A stretch of 64,000 nt of DNA from Archivesica marissinica (taxonomy: Eukaryota > Mollusca > Bivalvia > Venerida > Vesicomyidae), in NCBI GenBank assembly GCA_014843695.1, contig CM026386.1:13947017-14011016 (forward strand). The letters run 5' to 3'. Under the pieces are notes generated by a model. That model was given only the letters and a program-made list of their open reading frames with translations. It had not been told where the DNA came from and searched no databases. The stretch's first letter is position 1. Every line of letters starts with the position of its first letter. Positions 56,297 through 64,000 of this stretch are shown in pieces. The translations under genes were made by a program, and so were the position numbers.

Positions 56297-58406
56297 TTTT
56301 ATATTTTTATTTTTAGGAAGGCATCATATTATAGATGTACACATATTTACAGCTAGCACAGAGAACAATACATATTATGCATTCATCTAACATTCCATTG
56401 AATATATATGGTAGTAGTAGTAGTATATTAAAACTGTATTTAAGTACTATGGATATACTAGTCTGTTCCCGGGCTTAATTTACATTGCCTTACCATATGG
56501 TTTTTAAATTTGCTTTAGACCATTGTAGACATACGCGTAACAAATAACTTTTTTGACGTTGTTAAAGGCCCAAGGTCATTTAAAAGGGATTTAAAAAAAA
56601 AAAAAACAACAACAAAAAATACAACACATGAAACATAACGGTGGTAGGTCTAAGCGTTCATACATGTGTATATATATCATCTGACTCATTTTGGTTTCTG
56701 GCTCTCTCTGGTAAAAACTGCAACATTATTCTGTGGATAAAACAGCGAAGGTATTCCATATTTTTTCAAATTTGTTTATTGACAACGATTTCTTAGATTG
56801 ATATTTTGCAGTATTTATAAGCATTGGAACCTGTTGTTTTAAGGCCTGCACGTTTGGAACGGAAGTTTTCATTTTTCTTTGGTATATGTGGTATTTTGCT
56901 GTTAGTATTATGCAGTTTAAGGCAGTTTGGAGTTCTTTATTTCCAAATATTATATCTGTGTTTATTTTCGAAGGCGAGAAACCCTCCAACTACTTCTGTA
57001 ACTTAGAAAATAGAAAGTATGTATCAAAGATGATGAACAAATTGTACTCCGGTGTAGGAACCCTGTTAAATAAGCAAATGGATATTATAAATGAAACTAT
57101 GAATTATTATAAAACATTGTACTCCCATAGAGAAACCGAAGATATTGATCTAAATAATTTGATTAAGAATAACAATATAGTAAAACTATCCGAAGAAGAA
57201 AAAGAAATTATTGAGTCAAAAGTTACATATGATGAAATGCTAGTAAGCCTTAAAAAATGTCAAATTTCTCTTCACCAGGTAGCAGTGGTTTTACTGCCGC
57301 CTTCTATAAATTCTTTTGGAATGACATAGGATACTTCTTAGTCAGATCTATAAATCAAGCTTTAGAAACGGGTGAACTGTCTATAACTCAAAAAGAAGGA
57401 ATCATAACTTGTATTCCGAAAGGAGATAAAGACAAGTTATTGCTAAATGCTAAAAAAATTGGCGTCCTATCTCATTATTAAATGTTTCTTATAAAATAGC
57501 ATCTTCTGTCATTGCATCCCGTCTTAAATTAGTATTACAAAAAATTATTCGTGAAGATCAGAGTGGATTTTTACCAGGTTTATTGGAGATAATATAAGAT
57601 TAATTTATGACATTATGTTCTATATGGAAAAACAGCAATGTCCAGGAATGATCCTTCTTATAGATTTTGCAACAGCGTTTGATTCAGTGTCATGGGAATT
57701 TATGTACAAGGTTTTAGATTTCTTCAATTTCGGTGAAAACTTTAAAAGATGCATCAAGTTGTTTTACAATGATATCAAATCATGTGTCACCGTAAATGGT
57801 CACCTCTCAGACTGGTTCAATATACATCGCGGCTGCCGCCAGGGAAACCCCCTGTCCCCGTATCTCTTTATATTATGCGCTGAAATATTGGCTATACTAA
57901 TTAAACAGAATGAAAATATAACTGGGATCAAAGTAGATACAACAGAATTTTTAGTTTCACAATATGCTGATGATACATCATTACTTATGGATGGAACGGA
58001 AAAATCACTAAGGAACACTATAGCGGTGTTAACATTTTATGCAAACATTTCAGGGTTAAATCTAAATATAGATAACACAAAGGCAGTTTGGATAGGCTCA
58101 ATGAAAAATAGTGATAATAACATGTGTTCTGATTTAGGCATCAACTGGGAACATGGTAACTTTAAACTACTTGGTATAACTTTCACAACTAATTTAAATA
58201 CTATTGTCAATATCAATTATGCAAATAAGATAAAAGAAATAAAGAAGCTGTTCTTTCAATGGTCAAGAAGGATAGTTACACCCATTGGTAAAAATGTAGT
58301 TATCAAAACACTAGCTTTATCAAAGCTTAACCATTTAATCATTAGTTTGCCTAATCCAAGTGCAGATATTATTGAACAAATACAAAGTATATTCTATAAT
58401 TTTTTG
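56297..58406 (-). pseudogene. LINE insertion with inverted 5' segment (12-bp TSD)
   Basis: Flanked by AGGAAATAATAT at 56285-56296 and 58407-58418. The left end is T-rich on the plus strand (TTTTTATATTTTTATTTTT), the A-rich tail of a minus-strand insertion. About 56726-56965 on the minus strand encodes the end of a LINE ORF2 (IIFGNKELQTALNCIILTAK). About 56965-58406 on the plus strand encodes its middle, FEGEKPSNYFCNLENRKY, then LLIDFATAFDSVSWEFMYKV, GCRQGNPLSPYLF and the catalytic YADDTSLL. The plus part has frameshifts near 57262, 57455 and 57580. The layout fits twin priming with an internal deletion. The clade resembles L1/Tx1-like LINEs but this is not certain. Confidence 0.72.
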
Positions 58407-58700
58407 AGGAAATAATATGTCTTTATAGTTATTTATTGTTAACATATAGGAACTAATATATGTCTTTATAGTTATTTATTGTTAACATATAGGAAATAAT
58501 ATATGTCTTTATAGTTATTTATTGTTAACATATAGGAAATAATATATGTCTATAGTTATTTATTGTTAACATATAGGAAATAATATATGTCTATAGTTAT
58601 TTATTGTTAACATATAGGAAATAATATATGTCTTTAGTTATTTATTGTTAACATATAGTAAATAATATATGTCTTTTAGTTATTTATTGTTAACATATAG
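58407..58700. repeat. 39/43-bp AT-rich array, right part
   Basis: About seven more units of the array at 55055-56296, separated from it by the LINE. Confidence 0.93.
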
Positions 58701-58778
58701 TCAGAGTCCGCCATTTTATTTAGATTTATATATATAATACTATATAATACTATCAGATATTTTCCATTTTTCTTGTAG

Positions 58779-58975
58779 GCCATTTTCTGAGAATGATCAA
58801 CCTATTTACCTAGAAAATGTCTTCAAAGCCAACGATACAGGACACGCTATTACATATAGCTCATGCAGTGGTTCTACAGAAGGACTACTCACCACTTGTA
58901 ATGGAATAGAGCATATCCCTGCTGTTAACAGTTGCTGTCAGATTGCTGGTATCTGCTGTTATGATTCATCTGCAG
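58779..58975 (+). CDS. SRCR-domain gene, exon 3 (second half of an SRCR domain)
   Basis: The acceptor CCATTTTTCTTGTAG ends at 58778 and the donor TCTGCAG|GTAACTTG is at 58975/58976. The length is 197 bp, phase 2 to 1, which fits exon 2 directly (CT + G = Leu). The translation reads PFSENDQPIYLENVF, then TYSSCSGSTEGLLTTC and CCQIAGICCYDSS. The pattern F-x-x-N-x-x-P-I-x-L-x-x-V followed by spaced cysteines and G-x-C-C resembles the second half of SRCR domains, with more cysteines than usual. Joined directly to exon 2, the domain lacks about ten residues of the central loop, so a small exon may be missing (see 44680-44734 and the gap at 48001). No stop in the chosen frame. Confidence 0.6.
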
Positions 58976-58984
58976 GTAACTTGA

Positions 58985-59195
58985 AATCCCGAGAAGGGAC
59001 TTTCCAGCTATATGTGTGGAGAAAAGCCCAGTGTACGACCCGGAGCGGTATGTCAGGCACGGACGGGCACCCGGGTAGAACCACCGACCTTCCAACTCCT
59101 GAAATAATTCGATACCTGGAGTGGGATTCGAACATACAGCGGTGAGGCGCAAGAAATGTGAAGTAAACTACCACACGGATGCCCCTAATTCTTGC
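58985..59195 (-). mobile_element. tRNA-derived SINE, family F
   Basis: On the minus strand GGGGCATCCGTGTGGTAGTT forms an A box and TGTATGTTCGAATCCCACTC a B box. The body is GGAAGGTCGGTGGTTCTACC and GCTTTTCTCCACACATATAG. Only this copy is seen in the window. Confidence 0.6.
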
Positions 59196-60001
59196 GAGGC
59201 CTGTTTGAGTCAACGATTCCAACAAAAGTTTCGGCTGTTTGATTCAATGATTTCCACAAATGTTTCGGCTGTTTGATTCAATGATTTCCACAAAAGTTTC
59301 GGCTGTTTGATTCAATGATTTCCACAAATGTTTCGACTGTTCTATTAAAGTTCTCCAACAAAGGTTTGTCAGTTGCTGGGTTCCTTAACTTAATTTTTGT
59401 TTTGTAAGGTGTAGTAAAATCAACTTATTGTAAATGAAATGGGTATATATGATATGATATATCTTGATTTCGTAATAAGCTATTTCTGGCCCATGAACAA
59501 AGCATCAATACAAAACATTACAAAGTGAAACATGTATGGTAATATGGTGACGGACACTAATCTCAACGAATAATTATGGGAGAGACGTATATTCTTATAA
59601 ACAAAAACAACGCACAAAAACCCCAAAAAAACCCAACAAGAATTGAGTATTAATCATTGAAAACAATATTAACTATTAAGATCTGTTTAGATATTGACAA
59701 ATGATCTACGACGTCCAAATGCTTTAAAAACGTATACAGATAATTTCCGAACTGTATTTTCATGTGTAATTGCATTGACTTAACAAATTTAACCATATTA
59801 GGTATATGCCAATACTATTTCTTGATGTAAAGTGTTTTTAAATCAGTATAAAGTGAGCATTCAATAATAAAATGATATTCATCCTCTAACTTGTTACATA
59901 CATTTCATTTCCTTTCATTGAAAGGTGTACTTTGTGTGTTTTTTTCCATCTACCACATTCAGTTTCTAATCTATGCGACGACAATCGTAACGTAGACAAA
60001 G

Positions 60002-60061
<60 letters not shown>

Positions 60062-60500
60062 TGCACAATACACATGATGTAACATAGTAAACTACCACAT
60101 GTAACATAGTAACATTTACTGTTTGGTTTAATGATATCAACACGTGTTTGCCAGTTGCTGGATTCCTAACTTAATGTATGTTTTGTAAGATGTAGTAAAA
60201 TCAACATATTGTGAATGAAATGGGTATACATATAGTATGATTAGTCTGTATGTTTTAACACAGTTGATGGTGTGTGTAGTGCCAATTGGTCCGGTACGTA
60301 TGAACGCACATGTCACCAAGTATATAGTCCCCGACTCCGGTACGACCAAATGCAGGATACAGACTATATGCAGAACAGCTCAGGAAAGTCATGGACAAAA
60401 TCTGCAATAATCATTGACGGTTTGTACATAGATTTATCATGATACATAGATTGGTACAGAGCATATTTATAAATCTATCTTCGTTTTATTATCACGTCAG
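59196..60500. other. SRCR intron; short repeats and a duplicated segment
   Basis: 59225-59355 has about four imperfect 40-bp copies of GTTTCGGCTGTTTGATTCAA TGATTTCCACAAA. 59375-59460 and 60148-60240 are duplicates (TTTTGTAAGGTGTAGTAAAA versus TTTTGTAAGATGTAGTAAAA). 60004-60057 is an (AT)n tract. No exon recognised. Confidence 0.55.
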
Positions 60501-60518
60501 TTGCGAAGACAAATTCAG

Positions 60519-61700
60519 AATAGAAACCCGGATAAATTGTTTCTGCCAAGATGGATGTCGGTCTGGTAGATTTAACGAAATAACAGAGCTCTATATACAC
60601 CAGTTCGATATACCCGGGGTATAATTAGTAATTACCCCTAACTCAAGACATTCAGAATGTAAACCCGGATACATTGTTTCTGCCTATCGGTCTGGTAGAT
60701 TTAATGCAATAACAGAGCTCTATATACACCAGTTCGATATACCCGGGGTATAATTAGTAATTACCCCTAACTCAAGACATTCAGAATATAAACCCGGATA
60801 CATTGTTTCTACCTGTCGGTCTGGTAGATTTAATGCAATAACAGAGTTCTAAATACACCAGTTCGATATACCCGGGGTATAATTAATAATTACCCACTCT
60901 CTACTCGAGACATTCAGAATATAAACCCGGATACATTGTTTCTGCCTGTCGGTCTGGTAGATTTAATGCAATAACAGAGTTCTATATACACCAAGTTCGA
61001 CATACCCGGGGTATAATTAGTAATTACACCTAACTCAAGACATTCAGAATATAAACCCGGATACATTGTGTCTGCCTGTCGGTCTGGTAGATTTAATGAA
61101 ATAACAGAGTTCTATATACACCAGTTAGATATACCCGGGGTATAATTAATAATTACCCTCTCTCTACTCGAGACATTCAGAATATAAACCCGGATACATT
61201 GTTTCTACCTGTCGGTCTGGTAGATTTAATGCAATAACAGACTTCTATATACACCAGTTCGATATACCCTTGGTATAATTAATAATTACCCACTCTCTAC
61301 TCTAGACATTCAGAATATAAACCCGGATACATTGTTTCTACCTGTCGGTCTGGTAGATTTAATGCAATAACAGAGTTATATATACACCAGTTCGATACAC
61401 CCGGGGTATAATTAGTAATTACCCCTAACTCAAGACATTCAGAATATAAACCCGGATACATTGTTTCTACCTGTCGGTCTGGTAGATTTAACGAAATAAC
61501 AGAGCTCTATATACACCAGTTCGATACACCCGGGGTATAATTAGTAATTACCACTAACTCAAGACATTCAGAATATAAACCCGGATACATTGTTTCTACC
61601 TGTCGGTCTGGTAGATTTAATGCAATAACAGAGTTCTATATACACACCAGTTCGATATACCCGGGGTATAATTAGTAATTACCCTCTCTCTACTCGAGAC
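60519..61700. repeat. About 129-bp tandem array containing exon-like segments
   Basis: There are about nine units, each with AGACATTCAGAATATAAACC, CGGATACATTGTTTCTACCT, GTCGGTCTGGTAGATTTAAT and ACCAGTTCGATATACCCGGG. The first unit is distinct: after CACGTCAG at 60500 it reads CEDKFRIETRINCFCQDGC up to TCTG|GTAGAT, a possible Cys-rich exon. The repeats that follow have lost that reading frame. Confidence 0.85.
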
Positions 61701-62530
61701 ATCCACAGAATTGTCATAATAATGAATCGCTCAACAATGTATCGTAGATGAGCATCAAATCTTGAAATTGATGTAACAGCCGCAACAGTAGTATTGTTGT
61801 AAGTTTGGCTTTCCTAGATCGCGACAATGTGGAAACACAAGGAAACATATTATTCGTTTTAATATTCGTTTTATTTTCATTATAATATATTGATGTATTT
61901 ACACGTGTACTGTTATTATCGTCACTATTAGTGGTATAACTTGTAATCCAACCCATCTGCTATCACATTGGAACAAATTGATAGCAAATGTGATATTGAG
62001 GAAAGGGCTGTTGCTAATGTTTTCAAAACGTGTAGCCCAATTCTTTTGAACTTTGAAAATGTCAGTACAGTCTACAACCGTTATGTCGAATTCCGTTGGA
62101 ACGAACAAAATACTTAGACATAACCGAAGTTTGACTTAACGAAATTCGATATAAACGAAGCCATATGTACAATGGTAGTGTCTGAAACGGGACTTTGATC
62201 CGACTTCGAGATAACCGGAGATTTCGGCATAACCGACTTTGACATAGCGAATGTAGACAGTATATGGATATTATCAGGTTTTATGTATGTTATAAATGTG
62301 ACAGTAACGTTATTTGTGATATGTAATTGTAAATTGTATTCGTCATTATGAACAAAGTTGCAATAAAATATTCTTAAATAATTTGCTTCTTAAACATTAT
62401 AACAGTTTCACTCATATATTATTCATTGCATTTCATTTGTTGTATAATTATTGTGCAGTTTGTGAATATGTATGTTCTTTGAAAGCAATACTATATGTTT
62501 AAACTAACATCTACGTGTTTTATTATCCTA
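61701..62530. other. SRCR intron; degraded interspersed repeat
   Basis: 62075-62250 repeats motifs of the type TCGACATAACCGAAGTTTGACTT in imperfect form (GTTATGTCGAATTCCGTTGG, GACTTAACGAAATTCGATAT, CGGCATAACCGACTTTGACA), likely a non-autonomous transposon. 62010-62050 (AAAACGTGTAGCCCAATTC) resembles 52775-52800. No exon. Confidence 0.4.
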
Positions 62531-63131
62531 AAGCAGCATTACATCGTAATAAAGGATGTTTGGGGTAACATATAAATACTAATGTGTGTGTGTTTACAAA
62601 AATCGCGTTAGTCGCTCAGAAACGATAACATTCCAATACATTTAAACCGTCGTATACGCGAATTTGTTTATCAACACACGAAATGTAAACAAGCACAGCG
62701 CGCATGCGTGAAACAACAGAGGATGTAGAAAACAACGTATATATTTTGAACATGAAATACTACCTATCTTCCTCTAATGTCGAACCCCTCGCGGGGATGT
62801 AGAAATGTCCCTAAAAGACTTAGCTGACAGAGGTATGAATCAACATATCAAGTAATTTAATTAAAAAAGACAACGTGGGACAAATGGGGACGATGCATTC
62901 CGAATGTAAACAAGTGCGGACGATGAGATCCGGTTGTAAACAAGTGCGTGACCGATCGACTCGGAAAGTCCTACTTTCGGTTTGGAGTTTGTTTTATCGC
63001 AAAAAAACACTGTTTACCAAATAAACATAAGCATACAAAGTATAATGTTAGAATGTGTAGCAGCATTGCTACACATACGTAACAATTGAATATTTCAAAT
63101 ATATTTTATGTCATACGATGTAATGCTGTTT
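62531..63131 (-). mobile_element. 601-bp MITE with AAGCAGCATTACATCGTA termini, copy 2 (inverted)
   Basis: The left end AAGCAGCATTACATCGTA and right end GATGTAATGCTGTTT are flanked by TA. The interior matches 38259-38863 in the opposite orientation (GTAAACAAGTGCGTGACCGA, CCTCGCGGGGATGTAGAAAT). Confidence 0.82.
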
Positions 63132-63257
63132 TAAGCATGCATTGCTGATTGGGTGATGGAAGGGAGAACTGATTCTTTGTAAATATAATTATTATTATAT
63201 TCAAGAACTCTTTGGTAGCTCTACTAAATGTTCACTATTTTCTGACTATTGTTTCAG

Positions 63258-63364
63258 TAAACAGTTGTGTTGATCTGAATATCAGTATACAGGAAGATAT
63301 AGTTACAAGATGTATCAACAACTGTCTGCAGAATAGATCGACCCACATATTTGTTTCATCAAAT
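63258..63364 (+). CDS. SRCR-domain gene, candidate exon 4
   Basis: The acceptor TGACTATTGTTTCAG ends at 63257 and the donor TCAAAT|GTACGTCA is at 63364/63365. The length is 107 bp, phase 1 to 0, matching the phase in which exon 3 leaves. The translation starts VNSCVDLNISIQEDIVTRCI, then NNCLQNRSTHIFVSSN. The C-x3-C pair and following aromatic strand are reminiscent of the first half of a WSC-type carbohydrate-binding domain, but this is only a resemblance. It could be any short Cys-containing extracellular segment. No stop in frame and good splice sites support it as an exon. Confidence 0.45.
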
Positions 63365-63765
63365 GTACGTCATGTTTCAATACTCGTGAGAGGGAGTGGG
63401 ATAGAGAGGGGGAGGAGATGAGGGAGAGGAGAGAGGGGAGAGAAGAGAGGAGGGAGGAGGGGAGAGGAGATGAGAGGTGGGGAGAAGATAATATAAAAGG
63501 GAGAGGATAGGTGGGGAGAGGAGAGGATGGAGAGGAGAGGAGAGGAGGGAGAGGAGAGGAGGGAGAGGATAGGTGGGGCAAGGAGATGAGGGGTGGGTAG
63601 ATGAGAGGAGAGGAGAGAGGAGGAAGGAGAGAGAGAACAGAGGAGGGAGGAGAGGAGGGAGAGCAAGGAGGGAGAGGAGGGAGATGAGAGAGGAAGAAGG
63701 AGCGAAGGGAGGAAGATATAAAATACACACATAATTTGTCTGGTTACTCATGCGCAGTTGACTTC
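63365..63765. repeat. Purine-rich (GA/GGA) low-complexity tract
   Basis: 63385-63715 is almost purely A and G on the plus strand (GAGAGGAGAGGAGGGAGAGG and similar). Open frames rich in Ser, Pro and Leu on the minus strand are artefacts. Confidence 0.95.
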
Positions 63766-64000
63766 CGGACCAGACTAATCCATGACTGAGGATCGAACTT
63801 CAGCTTGGGAAGGAAGGCCTGAGCTGAGATAAAAGTCTGCATCTGCGTGCGTGAATGTAGGTACGTGCACATGCTAATGTGTCGGACATTTCTGGATGGT
63901 TTTGGCTTATTTGTGTACTGTTAAATTGTGCACAATGCTATTATATATATATATATATAATACAATAGTACGTAAGTTCGTGTAACTGGACTGTCGAAAT
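63766..64000. other. SRCR intron or flank; no gene recognised
   Basis: Short AT tract at 63942-63960. Nothing else supported. Confidence 0.4.

Overview
The window looks like a repeat-rich invertebrate genome, most likely a mollusc. This is inferred from gene content (polycystin-1-like, SRCR and C2H2 genes with long introns), tRNA-derived SINEs, LINE fragments and very abundant intronic minisatellites. There is no bacterial-style gene organisation, and nearly all the long open frames are shadows of tandem repeats whose unit is a multiple of three. Two runs of exactly 1000 N (16923-17922 and 48001-49000) are placeholder assembly gaps. The first borders a tandem array and the second lies inside one.

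Three multi-exon genes can be assembled from splice sites and reading phase. (1) Minus strand, 1-15150: five consecutive exons (A to E, 15150 down to 1) of a polycystin-1-like membrane protein. They encode the end of the PLAT domain, the first two membrane segments, a cytoplasmic loop, the next two membrane segments and the start of the following loop. The N-terminal part is missing upstream (gap at 16923) and the gene runs off the window at base 1. (2) Minus strand, 22188-35784: a complete C2H2 zinc-finger gene with four coding exons and a predicted 1345-residue protein. It has a long Gln/His-rich N-terminal region, an AT-hook-like basic motif and eight fingers. (3) Plus strand, 41803-63364: the 5' part of a secreted or membrane SRCR-domain gene, with a signal-peptide exon, two SRCR half-domain exons and one further Cys-containing exon.

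The introns consist largely of tandem arrays (units of 18 to 129 bp), transposon remnants and SINEs. The most unusual observation is that several arrays begin exactly at a splice junction, and their units carry copies of that junction. The clearest are the polycystin exon D acceptor with 37 coding bases (51-bp unit), the exon A acceptor with about 50 coding bases (78-bp unit), and the donor of zinc-finger exon 1 with the end of finger 3 (about 42-bp unit). Two more arrays carry the intron end (acceptor) of polycystin exon E and zinc-finger exon 3. Two of the arrays keep the reading frame open, so alternative splice-site use could add peptide repeats. Another could only give premature stops.

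Mobile elements include at least six tRNA-derived SINE families that share two kinds of 3' tail. There is a LINE copy with an inverted 5' part and a 12-bp target duplication inside a satellite, and a LINE remnant interrupted by a SINE with an 11-bp target duplication. Several non-autonomous DNA transposons occur as pairs: a TTAA-flanked piggyBac-like MITE, an 8-bp-TSD foldback element, a MITE with AAGCAGC termini, and a fold-back element near 8.1 and 19.1 kb. All calls come from reading the sequence by eye. No database search or splice predictor was run.
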